A DNA stretch of 64,000 nt from JABMOV01 sp964654545 (GTDB lineage: Bacteria; Fidelibacterota; Marinisomatia; Marinisomatales; JABMOV01). The stretch is from the NCBI GenBank assembly GCA_964654545.1, contig CAZZIU010000015.1, positions 1 to 64,000 on the forward strand. The letters run 5' to 3'. The translations under genes and the position numbers were made by a program. Of this stretch, positions 9,651 through 18,098 are shown in pieces. Within the stretch, counting starts at the first letter, position 1; every line of letters starts with the position of its first letter. The notes under the pieces were generated by a model. That model was not told the DNA's origin. It ran no database searches and was given only the letters and a program-made list of their open reading frames with translations.

Positions 9651-10769
9651 ATGAAGATTGGGGTTCCTAAGGAAATAAAACCCAGTGAATCTCGTGTAGC
9701 TTTAACACCTCAGGGGGCATTAGAACTAACCAACAGAGGTCACAATGTTTTCGTCGAAAGCAATGCTGGGGTAAACTCTGGTTACTCTGATGAAGATTAT
9801 AAATCGGAGGGATGCTCCATTTTTCCCACAGCTTCAGATGTTTTTAAGGAATCAGAGCTAATCGTTAAAGTAAAGGAACCTCAACCAGTTGAAATTGATA
9901 TGTGCCGTTCCGATATGGCGATGTTTACATATTTCCATTTTGCGGCATCGGAGAATTTGACAAGATCATTTGCTGAAACAGGTGCGACTTCGATAGCATA
10001 CGAAACAATCACTTCAAAAGATGGCAGCCTGCCACTACTGGTACCCATGAGCGAAGTTGCCGGAAGAATGGCCGTTCAGGAGGGTGCAAAATATCTGGAA
10101 AAGGCGCAGGGTGGCAGTGGTATTTTATTGGGAGGTGTTCCTGGTGTAGAACCAGCCGTTGTAACAATCATCGGTGGAGGTGTTGTTGGAACGAATGCCT
10201 GCCATATTGCAGCAGGATTAGGTGCCCATGTGTATATACTTGATACCAGTCTACCTCGTCTGCGTTATTTAGATGAAATCATGCCAAAAAATGTTACGAC
10301 CGTTTACAGCAATCAATACAATTTGAAAAAATTACTTTTGAAAACTGATTTATTGGTTGGCGCTGTATTAATACCTGGAGCAAAAGCCCCAAAATTAGTG
10401 ACAAAAGAAATGCTCAAATTAATGCATCCTGGTAGTGTGATTGTTGATGTGGCTGTGGATCAAGGCGGCTGTGTGGAAACCTGCCATCCCACAACACACG
10501 ATAATCCAACGTTTGAAGTTGATGGCATTATTCATTATTGTGTCGCCAATATGCCCGGTGCAGTTCCATTCACATCAACAATTGCTTTAACCAATGCAAC
10601 CATGCCATATCTAATTCAAATTGCTGAATATGGTGTCCTAAAAGCCCTAAGTAAAAATAAATCATTACTTCCCGGACTCAATACGTATAAAGGGCATATT
10701 ACACATGACGGTGTAGCTGAAGCATTTGGGCTTGAATATATAGATCCTTCAACCGCTCTAACTTTATAG
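9651..10769 (+). CDS. ald: Alanine dehydrogenase
   Basis: 372 residues. It catalyses NAD-dependent oxidative deamination of L-alanine to pyruvate and ammonia, or the reverse. The start MKIGVPKEIKPSESRVALTP is the typical substrate-binding N terminus, with Arg15 and Lys-containing segments; FTYFHFAA holds the conserved His near 95. The Rossmann motif GGGVVGTNAC occurs at about 174-183 and the C-terminal segment NMPGAVPFTST near 300 is also family-specific. The ribosome binding site is AAGGAG. It is an isolated metabolic gene at the end of the translation operon, probably co-transcribed. Confidence 0.95.
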   Translation: MKIGVPKEIKPSESRVALTPQGALELTNRGHNVFVESNAGVNSGYSDEDYKSEGCSIFPTASDVFKESELIVKVKEPQPVEIDMCRSDMAMFTYFHFAASENLTRSFAETGATSIAYETITSKDGSLPLLVPMSEVAGRMAVQEGAKYLEKAQGGSGILLGGVPGVEPAVVTIIGGGVVGTNACHIAAGLGAHVYILDTSLPRLRYLDEIMPKNVTTVYSNQYNLKKLLLKTDLLVGAVLIPGAKAPKLVTKEMLKLMHPGSVIVDVAVDQGGCVETCHPTTHDNPTFEVDGIIHYCVANMPGAVPFTSTIALTNATMPYLIQIAEYGVLKALSKNKSLLPGLNTYKGHITHDGVAEAFGLEYIDPSTALTL

Positions 10770-10814
10770 ATAAAGTAAGATACGGCTAGTTATTTTCGTA
10801 CTTGCTTTCAGTGA

Positions 10815-10853
10815 TTGCAGGCAGTAATATCTTGGTATACTTCGAGTATTACT
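10815..10853 (+). promoter_or_regulatory. Candidate promoter/inverted repeat before the MerR gene
   Basis: AGTAATA (10823-10829) and TATTACT (10847-10853) form a perfect 7-bp inverted repeat with a 17-base spacer that contains TATACT (10836-10841), a possible -10 box; TTGCAG at 10815-10820 could be a weak -35 with a short 15-base spacer. The right arm ends four bases before the start ATG. MerR-family proteins usually bind dyads between -35 and -10, so autoregulation is possible. No other motif was seen in the 88-base gap after ald. Confidence 0.35.
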
Positions 10854-10857
10854 TGAA

Positions 10858-11220
10858 ATGAATAACACAAACACCGGAATTAAAAAATTATATTACTCCA
10901 TTGGGGAAGTCAGCGAAATCACGGGAGTAAAGCCGTACGTACTTCGATATTGGCAAACTGAGTTCAAGCAACTTAATCCGCCAAAAAATCGAGCCGGGAA
11001 CAGGACATACAGACAAAAAGATATTGATCTAATTCTACAGATCAAATCTTTGCTCTACGATAAAAAATTTACGATCGAGGGTGCACGGCATATGCTAGAA
11101 TCAGGTGAAGGGCAAAAATTGCTCGAAGGAAATGAACCAAAGAAGGAACAGTTTACTTCTGCTTTCATTGGTGATTTGCGAAATGAACTATTAGAGATTT
11201 TAAAAATTATTCGTGAGTAA
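10858..11220 (+). CDS. MerR-family DNA-binding protein (small)
   Basis: 120 residues. The N-terminal MerR-type winged helix is clear: YYSIGEVSEITGVKPYVLRYWQ then NRAGNRTYRQKDI (wing). The chain then has a short coiled helix and no recognisable effector-binding domain or Cys pair, so it is not a metal or drug sensor of the classic kind. Similar 110-120-residue MerR proteins are common in Bacteroidota and relatives with unknown targets. The gene is followed after 14 bases by a tRNA-Pro and an inverted repeat lies just upstream. Confidence 0.8.
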   Translation: MNNTNTGIKKLYYSIGEVSEITGVKPYVLRYWQTEFKQLNPPKNRAGNRTYRQKDIDLILQIKSLLYDKKFTIEGARHMLESGEGQKLLEGNEPKKEQFTSAFIGDLRNELLEILKIIRE

Positions 11221-11234
11221 ATTACATGGTTTTA

Positions 11235-11308
11235 CGGAGCGTGGCGCAGTCCGGTAGCGCACTGCAATGGGGTTGCAGGGGTCGGAGGTTCAAATCCTCT
11301 CGCTCCGA
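11235..11308 (+). tRNA. tRNA-Pro (anticodon GGG)
   Basis: Acceptor CGGAGCG/CGCTCCG is perfect, the D arm is GCGCAG...GCGC, the anticodon stem is CTGCA/TGCAG with loop ATGGGGT, and the T arm is GGAGG-TTCAAAT-CCTCT. The anticodon is GGG, reading CCC/CCU. Discriminator A, no CCA encoded. The gene is followed after two bases by a strong terminator. Confidence 0.95.
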
Positions 11309-11310
11309 CG

Positions 11311-11334
11311 AAAGGCTCAATAGAGCCTTTTTTT
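11311..11334 (+). terminator. Rho-independent terminator after tRNA-Pro(GGG)
   Basis: AAAGGCTC/GAGCCTTT stem with loop AATA followed by a run of four more T. The position right after the tRNA suggests it ends the merR-tRNA transcript. Confidence 0.85.
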
Positions 11335-11377
11335 ATGGTGCAAAATCATTTAAAAACGAGGATGAATTGTTAGAGCA

Positions 11378-12052
11378 ATGCTGAATGACCCAACAATAGT
11401 CCCCTTAACAATTGTATTGCTCATCCTGGTAACAATTGCAGTTGTCCAAAACTTGTACAAAGTAGTGGGTTTCCTTCTCTTTACATATGCCTTATATATG
11501 GTGATTATTTGGATTAGAGCAGAAACGCCTGACACGGCAGTTTTTAATCTTCAAAGCAGTGTCAAAATAAATAGTATACAGGATGTGAAGGTTGATACAA
11601 CAGAGAGTATCACTCAATTCGTCAGGACGACCTCCGATAATTCTGATACCCATGAGATTATACCAAGCTCGGTTGAAAAAAAGGTTTTGGTACCATTAAC
11701 TGTCAATAGAATAGTAGCCGCCGGGGATATTGTAAATAGACTACCTGAGCAAATTGGAAGTGTGTTTGCAGATACATTAAATGCAATATATTGTTTTACA
11801 GCTATCAGAAATCTGAATGGATCACCTCAAAAACTTTATCACCGTTGGTACTATGAAAATCAATACTTTTCAACGGTGGATATAATAGTAGGACGCTCAT
11901 ACAATTGGCGATGCTGGAGTAAAATATCAAATGTAAGCGAATGGACAGGGAACTGGGAAGTACAGGTTTTGGATTCATCATTGGCAGTACTTGATTCTAT
12001 TAATTTTATAGTGCGAAAATCTTTTCCGGATACAATTCGTCGTGTTCAATAA
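11378..12052 (+). CDS. DUF2914 domain membrane protein
   Basis: 224 residues. Two hydrophobic helices at about 7-23 and 27-45 are followed by a linker and a C-terminal DUF2914-like domain (about 125-220). This shows DTLNAIYCFTAIRN, HRWYYEN, SYNWRCWSK, and GNWEVQVLD, a pattern known from the family. The function of DUF2914 is not known. It is followed by a lipoprotein gene with an 11-base overlap, so it is the first gene of a four-gene membrane/glycan cluster that continues to the DedA protein. Confidence 0.75.
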   Translation: MLNDPTIVPLTIVLLILVTIAVVQNLYKVVGFLLFTYALYMVIIWIRAETPDTAVFNLQSSVKINSIQDVKVDTTESITQFVRTTSDNSDTHEIIPSSVEKKVLVPLTVNRIVAAGDIVNRLPEQIGSVFADTLNAIYCFTAIRNLNGSPQKLYHRWYYENQYFSTVDIIVGRSYNWRCWSKISNVSEWTGNWEVQVLDSSLAVLDSINFIVRKSFPDTIRRVQ

Positions 12053-12983
12053 AATTCAGTCATTTCTAGTATTTACTATCTTATTCCTCATTATTTCATG
12101 TAACGGAAAAGAGTCTCAATCGGATTTGCAACTGATTTGGGAAGAGGAAAATATAGCATTACCAGAAGGCGTTGTAATCTACAAAGGCTTCAATAAATCC
12201 TTACCGGTGAAAGCTTGGGTGATCAAGGTCAATCACAATGCGCCTCGTATTGATACTCGCATTTTGGTGTCACGGGATTCTGACAAACGAGAAACAGTGG
12301 CAGAATTCGCTCAACATTCAGAGGCATTTATCGTCGTAAATGGCGGATATTTTTTGACGCAAAAAAATCCAAGTAATCATGTGGGTTTACTTATGGTTGA
12401 TGGGGAATTAATTGAACCAGCATCCGAATCGGTAATCAGAACCGGATTACGATATCCAGTGGCCAGAGGTGCATTTGGAATAGATGAAAATGGACAATAT
12501 GACATCGCATGGGCATCGACAAGGAACGATTCATTGTTTGAATGGGTTGATCCTATAAGAAATGAAGTCGGTGATCCTGACACTGTACTGGATTTTTCAC
12601 ATGCCAAATTCTGGGATATGCATTATGCTTTGCACGCAGGACCAGTACTGGTACATGACGGTAAAATGCATGTATACACCACTGAGGAAGTATTTTTTGG
12701 GACAAAAATACCTCAAGTTCATCCCAGGACCGCAATCGGTTATACAAAGGGTAATGATCTTATAATTGCCGTCGTGGATGGTCGTCAGCCGGAGAGCAGG
12801 GGGGCATCACTTGACGAGTTGGCCCAGATTATGATTTATTACGATTGCATTGAAGCATTAAACCTTGATGGTGGCGGGTCAAGCTCTATGTGGGTTAATG
12901 GAACACTGCTGAATCGACCATCGGGCAATAACACTATGCGGGAAATCATGTCTTCAGTTGCTATTTTCTACAATGAAGACTAA
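12042..12983 (+). CDS. Phosphodiester glycosidase-like (NAGPA) lipoprotein
   Basis: 313 residues starting at GTG. The signal peptide ends in the lipobox LIISC with Cys20, so the protein is probably lipidated. The rest matches the NAGPA domain (phosphodiester glycosidase family): VVNGGYF at about 107-113, PRTAIGYTKG, VVDGRQ, and the hallmark LNLDGGGSSSM near 284. Family members cleave N-acetylglucosamine-1-phosphodiester bonds or act on exopolysaccharide; the substrate here is unknown. The start is coupled to the DUF2914 stop and its own stop overlaps the next glycosyltransferase start. Confidence 0.85.
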   Translation: MFNKIQSFLVFTILFLIISCNGKESQSDLQLIWEEENIALPEGVVIYKGFNKSLPVKAWVIKVNHNAPRIDTRILVSRDSDKRETVAEFAQHSEAFIVVNGGYFLTQKNPSNHVGLLMVDGELIEPASESVIRTGLRYPVARGAFGIDENGQYDIAWASTRNDSLFEWVDPIRNEVGDPDTVLDFSHAKFWDMHYALHAGPVLVHDGKMHVYTTEEVFFGTKIPQVHPRTAIGYTKGNDLIIAVVDGRQPESRGASLDELAQIMIYYDCIEALNLDGGGSSSMWVNGTLLNRPSGNNTMREIMSSVAIFYNED

Positions 12984-13632
12984 TTATAAAATTATAGTTC
13001 CAATTTATAATGGTTCGCGCTACTTGACACAATTTATCCGGTCATTCACAAATGAACAACAAACAAACCTACTTCTGGTTAATGATGGCAGTACTGATAA
13101 AACAGCAGAAATTGGACAAAGTTTTGAGATATCCATGCTGCACCATCCAACGAATCTTGGAAAAGGTTATGCGTTACAAAATGGATTGTCAACAGCCTTT
13201 TCGTCTCATGCTGATTATTGTATCACAATGGATTGCGATTTGCAGCATCCGGTTGACAAGATTCCAGAATTTATCTCCTTGTATGAACCATCGATGTTAA
13301 TTATCGGCAACCGGAAAAACCGTAAAAATATGCCTATGCATCGTGTAATTTCCAATTACCTAACCAGTCTGTTCATTTCTGTTCGAACCAATACGGTCGT
13401 AAAAGATTCACAATGCGGTTATAGATTAATTCCAAAGAAAATCAGAACTCTTGTACTGAAGGAAAGCGGGTTTCAGTATGAAAGTGAATTAGTAATTAAA
13501 AGTTTGTTATCTGGTATAAAATTAAGACATATCACTATACCAACAATTTACGGTGATGAGCGATCGGCTATCCGCGGTATCCGTGAGACAATACGGTTTA
13601 CGAATCTTTGGTTAAGGAGTTTTTTCTGGTGA
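12973..13632 (+). CDS. Family 2 glycosyltransferase (dolichyl-phosphate-sugar-type)
   Basis: 219 residues if it begins at ATG 12973, which lies in the stop region of the preceding gene; the upstream TTG is less likely. Motifs: IVPIYNGSRY, NDGSTDKT (donor binding), NLGKGYALQNGL, and CITMDCDLQHP with the DxD-type acidic cluster. This is the polyprenyl-phosphate glucose/mannose-synthase branch. No membrane helices are present, so it probably acts at the inner face with lipid-linked acceptors. It is followed by a DedA protein whose GTG start overlaps its stop by four bases. Confidence 0.85.
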   Translation: MKTNYKIIVPIYNGSRYLTQFIRSFTNEQQTNLLLVNDGSTDKTAEIGQSFEISMLHHPTNLGKGYALQNGLSTAFSSHADYCITMDCDLQHPVDKIPEFISLYEPSMLIIGNRKNRKNMPMHRVISNYLTSLFISVRTNTVVKDSQCGYRLIPKKIRTLVLKESGFQYESELVIKSLLSGIKLRHITIPTIYGDERSAIRGIRETIRFTNLWLRSFFW

Positions 13633-14243
13633 GGTGGGTAAAAAAAATGTACGATTGGGTACTGCATTGGGCAGATACACGATACGGAAATGTCGCTCTA
13701 ATAGGACTGGCCTTCGCTGAAGCATCCTTTTTTCCAGTTCCTCCCGATATATTATTGATTGCGCTTGCGCTGGGAGCAAGAAAAAGGGCGCTTTATTTTG
13801 CGTTTAATTGTTCTGTTGCCTCAGTGGTGGGGGGACTATTTGGGTATGGCTTGGGAAATTTACTATGGTGGGACGGATCGGGCGGATTTTCGCAGGTTGC
13901 TGATTTCTTTTTCACTAATATTCCTGGTTTTACATTGAATGTATTCACAAAGATTCAACAATTATATGAAACCTGGAACTTCTGGATTATTTTTACAGCA
14001 GGTTTCACACCCATCCCATTCAAAGTATTTACAATTAGTGCCGGGGCATTTGACATTTCTTTGGTTATGTTCATGATCGCTTCGATCATTAGCAGGTCAT
14101 TGAGATTTTTTCTAGTAGCTGGTTTGATCTGGAAGTACGGAGCGCCAATACGATCTTTTATCGAAAAATATTTCAATTGGTTAGCCTTTGTATTCACCAT
14201 TTTATTGCTCGGCGGATTTGCAGTGATTAAAGTTTTATTTTAA
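13629..14243 (+). CDS. DedA-family membrane protein (YqaA-like)
   Basis: 204 residues when started at GTG 13629 (GTGA overlap with the previous stop); AAGGAG at 13614-13619 gives a nine-base spacing. Several hydrophobic segments fill most of the protein, and motifs such as FAEASFFPVPPDILLIALALG, GLFGYGLGNL and AGFTPIPFKVFTISAGAF match the VTT/DedA family, which has been linked to lipid (undecaprenyl phosphate) flipping. YqaA-type proteins of this length are common. Context with a lipid-linked-sugar glycosyltransferase supports a role in recycling or moving lipid carriers, which is inference. Confidence 0.85.
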   Translation: MRWVKKMYDWVLHWADTRYGNVALIGLAFAEASFFPVPPDILLIALALGARKRALYFAFNCSVASVVGGLFGYGLGNLLWWDGSGGFSQVADFFFTNIPGFTLNVFTKIQQLYETWNFWIIFTAGFTPIPFKVFTISAGAFDISLVMFMIASIISRSLRFFLVAGLIWKYGAPIRSFIEKYFNWLAFVFTILLLGGFAVIKVLF

Positions 14244-14295
14244 TGCTTTAGAGATTTAGATTTGCCGACTGATTTCAGCTATGACAGGTCAATTA

Positions 14296-14370
14296 CGGGG
14301 TGTAGCGCAGCCCGGTTAGCGCGCGTCGTTCGGGACGACGAGGTCGGAGGTTCGAATCCTCTCACCCCGA
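14296..14370 (+). tRNA. tRNA-Pro (anticodon CGG)
   Basis: Acceptor CGGGGTG/CACCCCG, anticodon stem CGTCG/CGACG with loop TTCGGGA (anticodon CGG, codon CCG), T arm GGAGG-TTCGAAT-CCTCT. Discriminator A, no CCA encoded. It is the second tRNA-Pro in this part of the window. A weak imperfect hairpin (TTTGTTA...TAACAAA) follows. Confidence 0.95.
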
Positions 14371-14576
14371 CAAACATTTGTTAATAGTGAGACTAACAAA
14401 ATCTTTTCTTTATATATGGATTTATTTTTAAGCGTTGTGTAAATTTTGTACTCTTTGCAATGACTTGATTTACAATACAGAGCAACCAATTCTTTGTAAC
14501 ATAATCAAGAAAAGTACGTCTATTTCTATTGGACTTATACTTTTGTGCAAAAATATTAACAAAGGAGAATGCCAAT

Positions 14577-15434
14577 TTGTCTACTGCAACGAAAAAAAGT
14601 AGTAAAATATCTAACGGCAGCATCAGCATGTACCTTGCTGAAATTGGACGTTTCAATCCACTCAATCCCGATAAAGAAGTTGAGTTAGCATTACGGATTC
14701 AGGAAAATGACGAAGAAGCAATGAAAGAATTGGTGGAAGCCAATTTAAGGTTTGTTGTTTCTGTCGCAAAAAAATACCAGGGAAATGGACTATCACTAGC
14801 CGATATTATCAATGAAGGAAATCTTGGATTAATAAAAGCGGCAAAGCGATTCGATCCATCCCGGGGATTTAAATTTATTTCGTATGCGGTTTGGTGGATA
14901 CGACAATCAATATTACAGGCACTGGCCGAACAGGGACGATTAATTCGTTTACCGTTAAATCGTGTTGGTACCATTACAAAAATAACAAAAGTTGCTGAAA
15001 AGCTCGAAGCAGAAATTGAACGGCAGCCAAAAGTGGATGAAATAAGCCATCAATTAAATATTACTAGTGAGGAAGTGTTTAATGCTTTTCAATATTCACG
15101 GCGCCATAGTTCATTAGATACGCCATTTACTGAGGGAGAAAAGAATTCTCTGCTGGATGTCGTGGAAGATGATCTTGCACCAATGCCTGATACGGAAGTC
15201 ATGCGTAAATCTATGAGGGAAGATGTGTTGAAAGCACTTTCAACCTTACCCGAACGGGAATGCGCTGTATTGGAAATGTATTTTGGTATCAATAGAGATC
15301 GTGCACACACTCTGAATGAAATCGGTGAAGAATTTAATCTTACTCGCGAACGTGTACGCCAGATTAAGGAAAAAGCAATCCGTAGGTTACAGCACAAATC
15401 AAGAAGTGAAACTCTACGCATGTATCTCGGGTGA
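14577..15434 (+). CDS. rpoD: Primary RNA polymerase sigma factor (RpoD/SigA type)
   Basis: 285 residues from TTG 14577, chosen because AAGGAG lies nine bases upstream; longer in-frame extensions lack a binding site and the family start. Region 1.2 (MYLAEIGRFNPLNPDKEVEL), region 2 (ADIINEGNLGLIKAAKRFDPSRGFKF, then YAVWWIRQSI), region 3 and region 4 (HTLNEIGEEFNLTRERVRQI) are all present. The missing long region 1.1 and the overall length are those of the Bacteroidota/FCB primary sigma. A strong terminator follows after 17 bases. Confidence 0.92.
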   Translation: MSTATKKSSKISNGSISMYLAEIGRFNPLNPDKEVELALRIQENDEEAMKELVEANLRFVVSVAKKYQGNGLSLADIINEGNLGLIKAAKRFDPSRGFKFISYAVWWIRQSILQALAEQGRLIRLPLNRVGTITKITKVAEKLEAEIERQPKVDEISHQLNITSEEVFNAFQYSRRHSSLDTPFTEGEKNSLLDVVEDDLAPMPDTEVMRKSMREDVLKALSTLPERECAVLEMYFGINRDRAHTLNEIGEEFNLTRERVRQIKEKAIRRLQHKSRSETLRMYLG

Positions 15435-15451
15435 TCATCGGTAGGATTGAT

Positions 15452-15486
15452 AAAAGGGCAATCAACTATTGATGCCCTTTTTTTTT
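15452..15486 (+). terminator. Rho-independent terminator after rpoD
   Basis: AAAAGGGCA, a TCAA/TTGA inner stem and TGCCCTTTT, then a run of T ending at 15486. The perfect stem with T run makes this a strong call. Confidence 0.9.
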
Positions 15487-15571
15487 ACCACATTTGCGAT
15501 GGTGAAATCCATATATAGAGCATTAAACTTAACGGTACACTGAAGAGTACATTTGAATAAAATCTTAATTT

Positions 15572-18043
15572 ATGATGCAATACAATTTCAAATCGATTGA
15601 AGCCAAGTGGCAAAAATTCTGGGAAGAGAATGCCACTTTTAAAGCTGAAGACTATTCCAAAAAACCTAAGTTTTACTGTCTGGTTGAATTTCCTTATCCA
15701 TCAGGAGATGGGTTGCATGTTGGACATCCAAGGTCCTATACGGCTCTTGATATCCTGGCAAGAAAGAAAAGGATGGAGGGGTACAATGTCTTGTTTCCCA
15801 TGGGATTTGATAGTTTTGGGTTACCATCTGAAAATTACGCGATAAAGACTGGCATTCATCCATCCATAACCACTGAGAAAAATATCAATAGATTCACTCA
15901 ACAGCTAAAATCACTGGGTTTCTCATTCGATTGGGATCGAACATTTTCTACAACGGATCCTGATTATTACAAATGGACTCAATGGATTTTTATTCAGTTT
16001 TATAAAAAAGGTCTGGCATATAAAACCAAAATGCCGATTAATTGGTGTCTGTCCTGCAAAATTGGACTCGCAAATGAAGAAGTTGTTGATGGTAAATGTG
16101 AACGCTGTGGCGGAGAAGTTGAAAAAAGACAGATTTCGCAATGGATGTTAAAAATAACTAAATATGCAGATCGATTATTATCCGATCTTGATACAGTGGA
16201 TTATCTTGACAAAATTAAATTACAACAGGCAAACTGGATTGGAAAATCTGAAGGTGCCAATATTTCGTTTCCTATCGATGGTCATACGACCCGTGAATTA
16301 CACGTATTCACGACTAGACCAGATACTCTATTTGGTGCAACTTTTATGGTGATTGCTCCGGAGCACCATATCATACACGATATTACCATCGAAAAGTATC
16401 ATGATAAGGTAGAAGCATACATAAAAAACTCGGCGAAAAAAAGTGACCTGGAACGTACTGAATTAAGTACGGAAAAAACCGGAGTGTTCACCGGGGCATA
16501 TGCATTAAACCCCATAAACAATGAAAAAATACCAATTTGGGTTGCCGACTATGTTTTAAGTACCTATGGAACCGGTGCGATTATGGCAGTTCCCGCTCAC
16601 GATGAGCGTGATTTTGAATTTGCTTCGAAATTTGATCTTCCAATTAAATGTATTTTACAGCCAGATATTAAAACTGCAAAAAAACTCCAAAAGGATATTG
16701 GTGGTATTCTAGCGGGAAATATTTGTTGGACCGGCGATGGTGTAACAATTAATTCAGAGAGTTCACAGGGACTTGATATAAATGGTCTCAGCGTCCAGGA
16801 GGCGAAGCGAAAAACAATCGGATGGTTGGAACAAAAAGGGTTAGGTAGCCCAGCGGTAAACTATAAATTAAGGGACTGGGTGTTTTCGAGGCAACGTTAC
16901 TGGGGTGAGCCCATCCCTATGGTACACTGCGAAAAATGTGGTTGGCATCCTGTACCGGAAAAAGATTTACCCGTCTTATTACCTGATGTTAAAAAATATG
17001 AGCCAACAGAAACCGGCGAGTCACCCTTGGCATTAATACATGATTGGGTGACTACTACATGCCCAAATTGTGGTGGGGAAGCCCAACGTGAAACGGACAC
17101 GATGCCGAATTGGGCTGGTTCATCCTGGTATTTTCTTCGATATATTGATCCAAAAAATGAAAATCAATTGGCAATGATGGATTTACTCAAGTATTGGATG
17201 CCCGTTGATTGGTACAATGGAGGAATGGAACATACCACACTGCATTTATTGTATTCTCGCTTTTGGAACAAGTTTTTATTTGATTTAGGCGTTGTACCAA
17301 CCAGCGAACCCTACCAGAAAAGGACGTCGCATGGCATGGTCTTAGGCGAAGGCGGTGAAAAAATGTCAAAATCACGCGGTAACGTAATTAATCCTGATGA
17401 TGTGGTAGTTAATTACGGAGCCGATGTCTTTAGACTGTATGAAATGTTTATTGGTCCATTTGACCAATCTGCAGCCTGGGACACACAAGGAATTGCTGGA
17501 ATGGATCGTTTTATTCGGCGTTTTTGGCGGCTTATTAATGAAAAAACAATTAAGAAAAATCTCCCATTATCAAATGAACAACAATTTGTTTTACACTCAA
17601 CGATTAAAAAAATAACAAATGATATCGATTCACTGGATTTGAATACAGCGATAAGTCAATTAATGATTTGCGTAAATGAATTTATGAAAAGTGATACACT
17701 AAATAAAAATGCAGTTGAATGTATAATCCAATTGGTGTCGCCGTTTGCCCCGCATGTATGCGAAGAACTTTGGTCACGGGTACAAGGAAGTGAAAATCAG
17801 TCTATTGCGTATACAAAATGGCCCAAATACAATGAAGCATTTCTTGTTCGCGATCAAATTCAAATCGCTGTGCAAGTGAATGGCAAAGTTCGCGCAAATA
17901 TCATGGTCAAAGCGGACGATACTAAAGATAATATCATTCAGCAGGCAAAGCAGAATGAAAGAATACTGGAGTATGTGAATAGTGGCACAATCCGCAGGGA
18001 AATTTATGTACCTGGTCGTTTAGTTAATATCGTTGTAAGCTAG
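15572..18043 (+). CDS. leuS: Leucyl-tRNA synthetase
   Basis: 823 residues. Class I synthetase that charges tRNA-Leu. HVGH at 49-52 (HIGH motif) and KMSKS at 597-601 mark the catalytic site; the CP1 editing domain (FTTRPDTLFGATFMV around 249-263, then TGAIMAVPAHDERD near 331) and a zinc-type Cys cluster (CLSCK at about 160, CERCG near 177) are in place. The C-terminal domain is present. The length is normal for bacteria. It is convergent with the potassium channel gene to the right, with 55 bases between them and no clear terminator, only an AT-rich palindrome. Confidence 0.96.
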   Translation: MMQYNFKSIEAKWQKFWEENATFKAEDYSKKPKFYCLVEFPYPSGDGLHVGHPRSYTALDILARKKRMEGYNVLFPMGFDSFGLPSENYAIKTGIHPSITTEKNINRFTQQLKSLGFSFDWDRTFSTTDPDYYKWTQWIFIQFYKKGLAYKTKMPINWCLSCKIGLANEEVVDGKCERCGGEVEKRQISQWMLKITKYADRLLSDLDTVDYLDKIKLQQANWIGKSEGANISFPIDGHTTRELHVFTTRPDTLFGATFMVIAPEHHIIHDITIEKYHDKVEAYIKNSAKKSDLERTELSTEKTGVFTGAYALNPINNEKIPIWVADYVLSTYGTGAIMAVPAHDERDFEFASKFDLPIKCILQPDIKTAKKLQKDIGGILAGNICWTGDGVTINSESSQGLDINGLSVQEAKRKTIGWLEQKGLGSPAVNYKLRDWVFSRQRYWGEPIPMVHCEKCGWHPVPEKDLPVLLPDVKKYEPTETGESPLALIHDWVTTTCPNCGGEAQRETDTMPNWAGSSWYFLRYIDPKNENQLAMMDLLKYWMPVDWYNGGMEHTTLHLLYSRFWNKFLFDLGVVPTSEPYQKRTSHGMVLGEGGEKMSKSRGNVINPDDVVVNYGADVFRLYEMFIGPFDQSAAWDTQGIAGMDRFIRRFWRLINEKTIKKNLPLSNEQQFVLHSTIKKITNDIDSLDLNTAISQLMICVNEFMKSDTLNKNAVECIIQLVSPFAPHVCEELWSRVQGSENQSIAYTKWPKYNEAFLVRDQIQIAVQVNGKVRANIMVKADDTKDNIIQQAKQNERILEYVNSGTIRREIYVPGRLVNIVVS

Positions 18044-18098
18044 ATTCTAGTTTAAAGTATATAGAACATAATTATACATAATATATATTATACGCATA

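Noticed and set aside
14393..14665. Minus-strand reading frame of 90 residues across the rpoD leader and start
   Set aside because: No ribosome binding site and overlap with the well-supported rpoD start.
18078..18091. AT-only palindrome between leuS and the potassium channel gene
   Set aside because: Perfect 14-base palindrome but low-complexity sequence; not a convincing terminator or operator.
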